A DNA stretch of 8,257 bases from contig CAKSER010000054.1 in the NCBI GenBank assembly GCA_934447715.1, forward strand, positions 1 through 8,257. Direction: 5' to 3'. A model generated the notes under the pieces. The model was not told where the DNA came from, did not search any database, and worked only from the letters and a program-made list of their open reading frames with translations. This document shows, one piece after another, positions 1 through 6,637 of the stretch. A program made the position numbers and the translations under genes. Source of the DNA: an uncultured Eubacteriales bacterium (GTDB lineage Bacteria > Bacillota > Clostridia > Oscillospirales > CAG-272). Numbering within the stretch: the stretch's first letter is position 1; each line of letters starts with the position of its first letter.

Positions 1-61
1 TCCTTGGCTAAAAATCATAATATAGTTTCTTTATATTTTTTGGAGTCACTGTCACCTATCA
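1..61 (-). mobile_element. Putative insertion-sequence terminus (partial, running off the left edge)
   Basis: Read on the minus strand from 61 leftward, this stretch starts with TGATAGGTGACA (61 to 50), then after 2 bases has GACTCCAAAA (47 to 38), then AT-rich sequence. The same two blocks, in the same order, occur on the plus strand at 8195-8206 and 8223-8232. Shared terminal blocks in inverted orientation at the two window edges suggest ends of the same or related insertion sequences, with the element body outside the window. No transposase coding is visible here, and I do not recognise the IS family. Confidence 0.5.
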
Positions 62-105
62 TTGACATTCCTACACTGAATTGCAGATCAAATTTAAATA
101 ATTTA

Positions 106-134
106 TAGACATAAAATGTTTTTTGTGGTATACT
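106..134 (+). promoter_or_regulatory. Probable sigma-70-type promoter for the MBL-gltX-glnS-metY block
   Basis: The -35 hexamer TAGACA (106-111) is followed by a 17-base spacer and the -10 hexamer TATACT (129-134). Each matches the consensus at five of six positions. TGG directly before the -10 (126-128) fits an extended -10. The predicted start near 141 gives a leader of about 40 bases. The -10 lies inside the first copy of a 13-bp tandem repeat. Confidence 0.6.
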
Positions 135-165
135 GAAACGGTATATTGAAATGGTATTTTATAAT
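127..165 (+). repeat. 13-bp tandem repeat at the promoter, two full copies plus a degenerate third
   Basis: The unit GGTATAYTGAAAY occurs at 127-139 and again at 140-152, differing at two pyrimidine positions. It continues as GGTAT at 153-157 and then degenerates into TTTATAAT. The repeat covers the -10 region and the start of the leader, where a repressor or activator array could bind. It could equally be a chance local duplication. Confidence 0.6.
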
Positions 166-178
166 CTCGGGGTAATAT

Positions 179-799
179 ATGAAATTACGGATATTTGCTC
201 TCGGACCGATGCAGACGAACTGCTATTTTCTTGTCGACGAGGCAACAGACAAGACGGTAATAGTCGATCCTGCATGCGATGCAAATGGAATAGCAGACAA
301 GCTTAAAAGACACGGCTGCAAGCCGGAGGCGGTAGTGCTGACGCATGCTCATTTTGATCATATGTTGGCGCTTGACGAGCTCCGTGAGCGCTTTGACATA
401 CCGCTTTTTGTACACGAGGGCGATGCTCCGGCTGTTATCGATCCGTCGCTTTCGATGATGGATCTGTATGCGGATGTGCATACGGGCTGCAAGCCGGCAG
501 AAAGGCTGCTTAAGGACGGAGACGAGATATCCTTCGGCAATACCACTCTTAAGGTTATCCACACTCCCGGTCACACTCCGGGATCGATATGTCTTACCGA
601 GGGCGACACAATGATCTCCGGCGATACCTTGTTTAAGGAGAGCATAGGCAGATACGATTTTCCCGGCGGAGACTACAAAACGCTCATGAAGTCGCTTGAA
701 AAGCTGCTTTCGCTTGAAACCGACTACAATGTTTATCCCGGCCACGGTCCGAAGACCACATTGAGCCACGAAAGAGAGTTTAATTATTTTATTCATTGA
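179..799 (+). CDS. MBL-fold metallo-hydrolase (glyoxalase II-like/YcbL type)
   Basis: This is a 206-residue cytosolic protein with a complete metallo-beta-lactamase fold signature. THAHFDH lies at residues 55-61 (H56, H58, D60, H61). A further ligand histidine is H132 in HTPGHTPGS, D149 is the bridging aspartate in SGDTLF, and H189 is in YPGHGP. The full set of seven ligands implies a working binuclear metal site. The length fits the short glyoxalase II-like family, which lacks the C-terminal glutathione-binding domain of true glyoxalase II, so the substrate (a thioester such as S-lactoylglutathione, or another ester) cannot be assigned. There is no signal peptide. The ATG follows GGGG at 169-172 with about 6 bases between. 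It is first in the forward block, 105 bases before gltX. The fold is certain and the specific reaction is unknown. Confidence 0.93.
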   Translation: MKLRIFALGPMQTNCYFLVDEATDKTVIVDPACDANGIADKLKRHGCKPEAVVLTHAHFDHMLALDELRERFDIPLFVHEGDAPAVIDPSLSMMDLYADVHTGCKPAERLLKDGDEISFGNTTLKVIHTPGHTPGSICLTEGDTMISGDTLFKESIGRYDFPGGDYKTLMKSLEKLLSLETDYNVYPGHGPKTTLSHEREFNYFIH

Positions 800-821
800 A
801 TGAATGGCGTTCATTCAATGA
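793..821. repeat. Perfect 12-bp inverted repeat across the MBL stop codon (operator or hairpin)
   Basis: TCATTGAATGAA (793-804) and TTCATTCAATGA (810-821) are perfect reverse complements around a 5-base loop, TGGCG. The stop codon TGA (797-799) lies in the left arm. No T-tract follows, so it is a poor intrinsic terminator. The half-sites TGAATGA and TCATTCA resemble those of TetR-family operators, but no such regulator is encoded in the window. As RNA it would form an AU-rich hairpin at the end of the MBL message. Confidence 0.6.
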
Positions 822-904
822 CTGAAGAATGGTGGACGGCAAGTACATTAAATGCCGAACCGACACAGAATAAAGAAGAAAAACAACAGAAGAGGACATA
901 AATA

Positions 905-2578
905 ATGGATTACGAAAAACTGTCAGAGCTGCTTTTTCCTGATGTAAAAAAGACACCGGAGGAAATTGAGGCACTTTATCCCGAAAGAAATCTTCCGGAG
1001 GGGGCAAAGGTTACAAGATTTGCTCCGTCTCCGACCGGCTTTGTCCATTTCGGAGGGCTTTTCCCGGCAATGACCGGAGAACGGCTTGCGCACCAGAGCG
1101 GAGGCGTCTTTTTCCTTCGCATTGAGGACACCGATGCAAAAAGAGAGGTCGAGGGTGCTGCAGAGGGACTTGTCCGCACACTTGCCCACTACGGTATAAA
1201 CTTTGACGAGGGCGCGGTTATCGGCGGAGACAACGGAAGCTACGGCCCCTATAAGCAGAGCCAAAGAAAAGAAATCTATCATGTTTTTGCCAAAAAGCTT
1301 GTAAGAGAAGGAAAGGCATATCCCTGCTTTACCACCGAAGAAGAGCTTGAGGAGCTTGAAGCAAAGGACAAAAAGGCAGAGGTTAAAAGCAAGGTATGGA
1401 CCGAGGAGGCTATAGCAGAGCAGAAACGGGAAATGCTAAGGCAAAGAGAGATTACTCTTGACGAGGTAGAGGAGCATCTTAAGGCAGGGCATCCGTTTGT
1501 TTTAAGAATTCTTGCAGACGGAGATCCGGAGAAAAAAATGGCATTTACCGATCTTGTAAGAGGAAAAATCGATGTTCCGGAAAACGACGAGGACTTTGTG
1601 CTTTTAAAATCCGACGGCATTCCGACATATCATTTTGCCCACGCAGTCGACGACCATCTGATGAGAACGACCCACGTTATAAGGGGCGAGGAATGGCTTC
1701 CGAGCCTTCCGAAGCATATTATGCTTTTTAAGTATCTCGGATTCAGGCTTCCGAAGTTCCTTCACATTGCACAGCTTATGTCGATCGATGCAAACGGAGC
1801 AAAGAAAAAGCTCTCGAAGCGCGACATGGGCGCAAATATGGACGATTACACAAGGATGGGATATGCTCCGGAATGTGTAATTGAATATGTAATGACGCTG
1901 CTCAATTCCAACTACGAGGAGTGGCACACGGCAAATCCAGATAAGCCATATACCGATTTCCCGTTCAGTATCAAGAAAATGAGCGTGTCCGGCTGCCTGT
2001 TCGACTTCGGCAAGCTTAATGACATCTCAAAGAACGTGATTTCAAGAATGTCAAAGGAAAAGGTTTACGAATATGTTGCCGATTGGTCGCAAAGCTTCGA
2101 TCCGGAGCTTAACAGGATTCTTGCCGCGGACAAGGACAAGGCGTTAAGGATTTTCGCAATCGGAAGAGGCGTGCCGAAGCCGAGAAAGGATTTTGCAACC
2201 TGGTCGGATGTAAAGCCGTATGTATCGATCTTCTACGATGAGCTCTTTAAAAACGAGGACGAGCTGCCGGACAGCTTTGCAAAAGAGGATATAAAAAAGG
2301 CGCTTGAGTTCTTTATTGCTTCATATGACGAAAATGACGATTCCGACACATGGTTTTCTAAGCTGAAGGAGATTGCAGGTTCGCTCGGATTTGCTCCGGA
2401 GGTGAAGCTGTTTAAAAAGGATCCGCAGTCATATAAGGGCCATGTCGGAGACATCAGCATGTTTTTGCGCGTTGCGGTCACAGGCAGGCTTAACTCGCCG
2501 GATCTTTACGAGGTAATGCACATTATCGGCAAAGACTCGGTAATCAAGAGAGTAAACGACAAAATTAACAGTCTGTAA
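905..2578 (+). CDS. gltX: Glutamyl-tRNA synthetase (class I)
   Basis: The 557-residue enzyme activates glutamate with ATP and loads it onto tRNA(Glu) in the cytosol. The HIGH region is RFAPSPTGFVHFGG (residues 38-51, with HFGG where HIGG is usual), followed by LRIEDTD (71-77), a substrate-pocket segment GIPTYHFAHAVDDH (238-251), IRGEEW (259-264) and the KMSKS-type loop KKLSKR (301-306). The C-terminal half is the helical anticodon-binding part, and RVAVTGR (522-528) is typical of GluRS. It is longer than the usual 470-500 residues: about 36 residues precede the HIGH region, and there is a highly charged insert near 143-190. The cysteine cluster of zinc-type GluRS is not seen. AGAGGA (891-896), 8 bases before the ATG, is a strong ribosome binding site. 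glnS follows 43 bases later, consistent with one transcript. Whether it discriminates against tRNA(Gln) cannot be read from the sequence by eye. Confidence 0.96.
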   Translation: MDYEKLSELLFPDVKKTPEEIEALYPERNLPEGAKVTRFAPSPTGFVHFGGLFPAMTGERLAHQSGGVFFLRIEDTDAKREVEGAAEGLVRTLAHYGINFDEGAVIGGDNGSYGPYKQSQRKEIYHVFAKKLVREGKAYPCFTTEEELEELEAKDKKAEVKSKVWTEEAIAEQKREMLRQREITLDEVEEHLKAGHPFVLRILADGDPEKKMAFTDLVRGKIDVPENDEDFVLLKSDGIPTYHFAHAVDDHLMRTTHVIRGEEWLPSLPKHIMLFKYLGFRLPKFLHIAQLMSIDANGAKKKLSKRDMGANMDDYTRMGYAPECVIEYVMTLLNSNYEEWHTANPDKPYTDFPFSIKKMSVSGCLFDFGKLNDISKNVISRMSKEKVYEYVADWSQSFDPELNRILAADKDKALRIFAIGRGVPKPRKDFATWSDVKPYVSIFYDELFKNEDELPDSFAKEDIKKALEFFIASYDENDDSDTWFSKLKEIAGSLGFAPEVKLFKKDPQSYKGHVGDISMFLRVAVTGRLNSPDLYEVMHIIGKDSVIKRVNDKINSL

Positions 2579-2621
2579 ATTACCTATAGGCGAATTTATA
2601 CAGAATCGAAAGGCATAGAAA

Positions 2622-4289
2622 ATGGACGAAAGATTTGAAACCTCCGGAAATTTTATACATGATATTATCGATGCAGATCTGGCAGAGGGAGTGAACGATA
2701 CCGTTCATACAAGATTTCCCCCCGAGCCTAACGGATATCTTCATATCGGATCCGCAAAGGCGATCTACATCAACTACAGCACGGCAAAAAAATACGGTGG
2801 AAAATTCAACCTCCGCTATGATGATACAAACCCGGCAAAAGAGGATGACGAATACGTTCAGTCGATACTGAACGACATAAGATGGCTGGGAGCTGAGCCG
2901 AACGGCGGAATTTTCTACGGTTCGGACTATTTTGACAAGTGCTATGAGTTTGCAATCAAGCTCATTAAAGAGGGAAAGGCATATGTCTGCGATCTTTCGG
3001 CAGACGAGCTGCGCGACTACAGAGGCACCCTTACCGAGCCGGGAAAGGAATCTCCCTACAGAAACAGAAGCATCGAGGAAAACCTTGAGCTTTTTGAAAG
3101 AATGAAAAACGGCGAGTTCCCGGACGGCGCAAAGACACTCAGAGCAAGGATTGATATGTCGTCTCCGAACATGAACATGCGCGATCCGGCAATCTACCGT
3201 ATTCTCCACAAGGAGCATCACCGCCAGGGAAACAAGTGGTGCATTTATCCTCTTTACGACTATGCGCACCCGATTCAGGACGCGCTTGAGGGGATAACCT
3301 ATTCTCTTTGCGATACCGGATTTGAGGATCACAGACCGCTTTATGAGTGGGTTATAAACAATGTCTTTGACGATGCAGAAAGAAAGCCGAAGCAGAGAGA
3401 GTTTGCAAGACTGAATCTTACCTATACGGTAATGTCAAAGAGATATCTGCGCAAGCTTGTTGAGGAAAAGCTCGTTGACGGCTGGGACGATCCGCGCCTT
3501 CCTACAATATGCGCTCTTCGCCGCAGGGGCTATACACCGACTGCGATATTCGAGTTCATCCGCAGAGCCGGAATTGCAAAGACGGTTTCGCTTGTCGATA
3601 TCGAGCTTCTCGAATACTGCATAAGAGAAGAGCTGAACCGGAGCGCAGAGAGAAGAATCGCCGTTCTTGAGCCGATCAAGGTTGTTATTACAAACTATCC
3701 GGAGGACAAGGTCGAGTACTTTGAGGTGTCGAACAATCCGCAGGACGAAAACGCCGGAACAAGAAGGGTTCCGTTTACAAGAGAAATATATATAGACAAA
3801 AACGACTTTGCCGAGGTTCCGCCTCCCAAGTTTTTCAGAATGAAGCCGGACGGAGAGGTAAGACTCATGGGAGCTTATATTGTTAAGCTCAATGAGATTG
3901 TAAAGGACGAAAACGGAAATGTTGTCGAGCTGCGCTGCACGGCGGATCTTGAAACCGGAAACGGCAATCCCACAGACGGCAGAAAGGTCAAGGGAACGAT
4001 CCACTGGCTTTCCGCAAAATATGCAAAGGATGCAAAGGTCGCCCTTTATGACAAGCTGTTCAATATTGCAAACACCAAGGACATTCCGGAGGACAAGACC
4101 TATGACGACTATCTGAATCCGGATTCGGTCAAGCTGCTTACAGACTGCAAGATCGAGCAGTCGCTTGAAAATGCCGAGCCGCACGAAAGATTCCAGTTTG
4201 TCCGCACCGGCTATTTCACTCCGGACGAGAAGAACCCGGGAACATTTATCAGAATCGTAACGCTCAAGGACAGCTATAAGGCACAGTAA
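2622..4289 (+). CDS. glnS: Glutaminyl-tRNA synthetase (class I)
   Basis: The 555-residue enzyme charges tRNA(Gln) directly with glutamine. Its length matches the bacterial GlnRS family (about 550 residues). The signature RFPPEPNGYLHIGS (residues 31-44) contains the intact HIGH motif, and NLRYDDTNP (63-71) follows. The KMSKS motif is present as VMSKR (270-274), and GWDDPRLPT (287-295) is another hallmark of GlnRS. The C-terminal third, from about 340, is the two-beta-barrel anticodon-binding domain that separates GlnRS from bacterial GluRS. The AAAGG at 2609-2613, 8 bases before the ATG, is the likely ribosome binding site. No promoter or terminator is visible in the 43 bases after gltX, so co-transcription is likely. 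Many Firmicutes lack this enzyme and make Gln-tRNA through GatCAB amidation, so its presence suggests ancient transfer into this lineage. Confidence 0.97.
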   Translation: MDERFETSGNFIHDIIDADLAEGVNDTVHTRFPPEPNGYLHIGSAKAIYINYSTAKKYGGKFNLRYDDTNPAKEDDEYVQSILNDIRWLGAEPNGGIFYGSDYFDKCYEFAIKLIKEGKAYVCDLSADELRDYRGTLTEPGKESPYRNRSIEENLELFERMKNGEFPDGAKTLRARIDMSSPNMNMRDPAIYRILHKEHHRQGNKWCIYPLYDYAHPIQDALEGITYSLCDTGFEDHRPLYEWVINNVFDDAERKPKQREFARLNLTYTVMSKRYLRKLVEEKLVDGWDDPRLPTICALRRRGYTPTAIFEFIRRAGIAKTVSLVDIELLEYCIREELNRSAERRIAVLEPIKVVITNYPEDKVEYFEVSNNPQDENAGTRRVPFTREIYIDKNDFAEVPPPKFFRMKPDGEVRLMGAYIVKLNEIVKDENGNVVELRCTADLETGNGNPTDGRKVKGTIHWLSAKYAKDAKVALYDKLFNIANTKDIPEDKTYDDYLNPDSVKLLTDCKIEQSLENAEPHERFQFVRTGYFTPDEKNPGTFIRIVTLKDSYKAQ

Positions 4290-4339
4290 GGCTGCAGCCG
4301 ATGGCTGAAATTGCTAAGAAAAGAGGCAGAAAGCAAGAA

Positions 4340-5620
4340 ATGGCATACAAGATTAATACAAACTGCGTTCAGGCAGGATATTCTCCGAAGAACGGTGAGC
4401 CGAGAGTGCTTCCGATTATTCAGTCGACGACATATAAATATGAATCGAGCAAGGAAATGGGCGATTTGTTCGATCTTAAGACAAGCGGCTATTTTTACTC
4501 AAGGCTTCAGAACCCGACATGCGATGCAGTTGCTGCAAAAATAGCGTCACTTGAGGGCGGATCGAGCGCGATGCTGACCTCCTCCGGACAGGCTGCAAAC
4601 TTCTTTGCGGTGTTCAATATCGCAGGTGCAGGCGACCATTTTATCAGCACCTCTGCAATCTACGGCGGAACGCTGAATCTGTTCGGCGTGACGATGAAGA
4701 GAATGGGTATCGATGTTACCTTTATTGACCCGGATGCGTCCGAAAAGGAAATCGAGGCGGCATTCAGACCGAACACAAAATGCGTATTTGCTGAGACTCT
4801 TTCAAATCCGTCGCTTGTTGTTCTGGATATTGAAAAATTCGCAGATATTGCGCACAGACACGGAGTTCCTCTGATTGTAGACAACACTTTCCCGACACCG
4901 ATAAACTGCCGTCCGTTCGAATTCGGCGCGGATATCGTAACGCATTCGACAACAAAGTATATGGACGGACACGCCGCTGCGCTCGGAGGAGCGGTTGTGG
5001 ACTCCGGAAAATTCGACTGGATGGCGCATGCCGACAAGTTCCCCGGGCTTACAACTCCCGATGAATCGTATCACGGAATAACATATGCAGAAGCATTCGG
5101 CGACAAGGCTTTTATAACAAAGGCAACCGTTCAGCTTATGAGAGATCTAGGCTCCATGCAGGCTCCGATGAACGCATTCCTGTTAAACGAAGGGCTCGAA
5201 TCCCTGTTTTTGCGTATTCCGAGGCATTGCGAAAACGCGATGACGATTGCAAAGGAGCTTGAGAAAAACGAGCAGATCGCGTGGATAAACTATCCGTCGC
5301 TTCCCGGAAATAAATATTATGAACTTGCAAAGAAATACATGCCGCACGGCACCTCCGGAGTTATTTCGTTCGGAATCAAGGGTGGCAGAGAGGCTGCGAC
5401 AAAATTCATGGACAGCCTGCGCCTTTGCGCAGTGGTAACGCATGTCGCCGATGCAAGAACCTGCGTTCTTCACCCGGCATCGACCACACACCGCCAGTTA
5501 AATGATGAACAGCTGAAGGAAGCAGGAGTTTCGTCTGATCTTATCCGCCTTTCTGTCGGAATCGAGGATGTAAACGATATTCTTTGCGACATCAATCAGG
5601 CGCTTGAAAAGGCAAGATAA
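4340..5620 (+). CDS. metY: O-acetylhomoserine sulfhydrylase (PLP, Cys/Met metabolism family)
   Basis: This PLP-dependent enzyme of about 426 residues probably condenses O-acetylhomoserine with sulfide to give homocysteine for methionine synthesis. The PLP lysine is K206 in HSTTKYMDGHA (202-212). D181 in VDNTF contacts the cofactor, Y108 in AIYGGT is the expected stacking tyrosine, and ADARTCVLHPASTTH (370-384) with LIRLSVGIED (401-410) completes the substrate site, with R403 as carboxylate binder. The length fits MetY rather than the shorter MetB/MetC (about 380 residues). I chose the ATG at 4340 because MAYKINTNCVQAGY matches the family N-terminus. An in-frame ATG at 4301, 11 bases after glnS and preceded by TAAGG, would add 13 basic residues and cannot be excluded. 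It is last in the forward block, before a strong terminator. No SAM riboswitch or S-box leader precedes it. Confidence 0.9.
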   Translation: MAYKINTNCVQAGYSPKNGEPRVLPIIQSTTYKYESSKEMGDLFDLKTSGYFYSRLQNPTCDAVAAKIASLEGGSSAMLTSSGQAANFFAVFNIAGAGDHFISTSAIYGGTLNLFGVTMKRMGIDVTFIDPDASEKEIEAAFRPNTKCVFAETLSNPSLVVLDIEKFADIAHRHGVPLIVDNTFPTPINCRPFEFGADIVTHSTTKYMDGHAAALGGAVVDSGKFDWMAHADKFPGLTTPDESYHGITYAEAFGDKAFITKATVQLMRDLGSMQAPMNAFLLNEGLESLFLRIPRHCENAMTIAKELEKNEQIAWINYPSLPGNKYYELAKKYMPHGTSGVISFGIKGGREAATKFMDSLRLCAVVTHVADARTCVLHPASTTHRQLNDEQLKEAGVSSDLIRLSVGIEDVNDILCDINQALEKAR

Positions 5621-5645
5621 AGACCGGATATTACAAAGTAAGCAA

Positions 5646-5679
5646 AAAAAGGCAAAGCAGTATACTGCTTTGCCTTTTT
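5646..5679. terminator. Strong palindromic bidirectional terminator between metY and the DUF421 gene
   Basis: The arms GGCAAAGCAG (5651-5660) and CTGCTTTGCC (5665-5674) pair perfectly around TATA. They are flanked by an A-run (5644-5650) and a T-run (5675-5679), which extend the stem and provide the U-tract on either strand. It lies 25 bases after the metY stop and 59 bases beyond the DUF421 stop, where the two convergent transcripts need to end. Confidence 0.9.
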
Positions 5680-5738
5680 CTGTGAAGCTTTTGATGTTGG
5701 CGAGATTAGACAGGCAGCCTGAATCCGGGGAACTCAGT

Positions 5739-6413
5739 CTACTCGCCTTTAAAAAGTGTAAGATTGTTCTTGTCGTCGCAGACTCCCAAAAACACCTCGG
5801 AAGGAGTCTTAAAGCCCTGTTCCGACAGCTCCTTCATGAGCCAGGTCTCGTTGTGACCGCTTTTTTTGAGAGTATTCTGCATTATTTTTCCGTCAATAAT
5901 GACTTCAAACGGTACAGCTTCGCTTTCCGGAGAAAGCGAGAGATCCGACGGGGTTGCCGGGCGGTTTTCGGGGTAGGGAAGAAAGCTCAGCTTTCCGTTG
6001 TGCTCCATAATTACGACCTTGAGCTGCGTCAGGTCAAAATATCCGCCGGTCCGGCACATCATGAGAAAGTCGTTAAGATCGATCTTAGCTTTTTTGAGAC
6101 TTCTTTTGAATATTACCCCGTCCTTAAGCATCACGGTCGGAGCTCCGCTGAAAATTCGCCTTGCGACAATAGATTTGTCGGTAAAAATACTGACCCCGAC
6201 CGATATAAGACCGTAAATAATCATTGCGCAGAATGGCTTCCACGGCTCCTCAAGCTCGGTCGCAAGCTCTGCTGCAATCGATCCGATCGTAATTCCTGTT
6301 GTGTAATCGAAGAGCGTCATCTGCGAAATCGATTTTCTTCCCATCAGCTTTTCGATTAAAAACATTGTAAGAATTGATAAAACGGCGGTTAAAATCAGTT
6401 TAATAAAATCCAT
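5739..6413 (-). CDS. DUF421 family (YetF/YdfS-like) membrane protein
   Basis: The 224-residue protein has hydrophobic N-terminal segments at about 2-21, 36-50 (weaker) and 61-77. A soluble domain follows, with the family pattern GAPTVMLKDG (90-99), a helix IDLNDFLMMCRTGGYFDL (111-128) and KVVIMEHNGKLSFLPY (132-147). The C-terminal part (about 165-224) is a second small soluble region often seen in this family. Members sit in the cytoplasmic membrane and some are linked to spore or stress physiology, but no biochemical function is established. The reading frame stays open 45 codons upstream to 6548, but that extension runs into a terminator hairpin and lacks family similarity, so I start at the ATG at 6411-6413. 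No good ribosome binding site sits at normal spacing; AAGGAAGGG lies about 22 bases upstream. A weak promoter candidate is TTGCAA (6480-6485) with AAAATA (6457-6462, TATTTT on this strand). It converges on metY. Confidence 0.88.
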   Translation of the reverse strand: MDFIKLILTAVLSILTMFLIEKLMGRKSISQMTLFDYTTGITIGSIAAELATELEEPWKPFCAMIIYGLISVGVSIFTDKSIVARRIFSGAPTVMLKDGVIFKRSLKKAKIDLNDFLMMCRTGGYFDLTQLKVVIMEHNGKLSFLPYPENRPATPSDLSLSPESEAVPFEVIIDGKIMQNTLKKSGHNETWLMKELSEQGFKTPSEVFLGVCDDKNNLTLFKGE

Positions 6414-6433
6414 TATAAAGCTTCGGCTATCAA
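6413..6433 (-). other. Possible 6-codon leader ORF coupled to the DUF421 gene
   Basis: On the minus strand AAGGAAGGG (6444-6436) precedes a TTG at 6433-6431. From that codon a short frame encodes M-I-A-E-A-L and stops at TAA (6415-6413), which overlaps the DUF421 ATG as TAATG. The ribosome binding site is well placed for the TTG but too far for the ATG. This is consistent with translational coupling, but such short frames arise easily by chance. Confidence 0.25.
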
Positions 6434-6518
6434 AGCCCTTCCTTTCGCTTTTCTTAAAAATATCTGTCAAAGGCCCGCTTTGCAAGCCATCATGACTGTC
6501 GCATCTCCGTGCCAAAAT

Positions 6519-6557
6519 AAAAAAATCCTTGGGATTAGTATTTCCCAAAGATTTTTT
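6519..6557. terminator. Bidirectional hairpin terminator downstream of proS
   Basis: The arms 6520-6534 and 6543-6557 pair at 14 of 15 positions (one C/A mismatch at 6528/6549) around an 8-base loop. The core is TTGGGA/TCCCAA, and the outer A- and T-runs give a U-tract on both strands. It lies about 80 bases past the proS stop, on the transcript's path toward the DUF421 gene, and so separates the two minus-strand genes. Confidence 0.85.
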
Positions 6558-6637
6558 ATTATGTTACAGCAAGCTGCTTTGCCGTTCCCGGCTTTTACGC
6601 TGCTTTTGTATTTAAATCTGAATTTCAGCCGATTTAA

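Noticed and set aside
62..67. Perfect TTGACA as a -35 hexamer
   Set aside because: No acceptable -10 lies 16-18 bases downstream (83-91); the pair at 106-134 is much better.
160..165. Perfect TATAAT as the -10 of the MBL promoter
   Set aside because: No matching -35 at proper spacing (the nearby TTGAAA is only 8 bases away) and it would leave almost no leader before the ribosome binding site.
185..814. Minus-strand open frame of 209 codons opposite the MBL gene
   Set aside because: It lies wholly antisense to a gene with a complete metal-binding signature, shows no recognisable domain, and arises from codon bias of the real frame.
829..843. ATGGTGGACGGC, resembling the T-box core AGGGTGGNACCGCG
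   Set aside because: Several mismatches, no upstream specifier stem and no terminator alternative; only 105 bases separate the genes.
2580..3332. Minus-strand open frame of 250 codons opposite glnS
   Set aside because: Antisense to the catalytic domain of GlnRS, no motif or family pattern, no ribosome binding context. The same holds for 3435-4184.
5604..6359. Plus-strand open frame of 251 codons covering the DUF421 region
   Set aside because: It overlaps the end of metY, runs through the terminator at 5646-5679 and is antisense to a protein that fits DUF421 from end to end.
6414..6548. 45-codon upstream extension of the DUF421 frame
   Set aside because: It would start inside the terminator hairpin, is polar and rich in Arg/Lys/Ser, and lies before the hydrophobic N-terminus at which the family begins.
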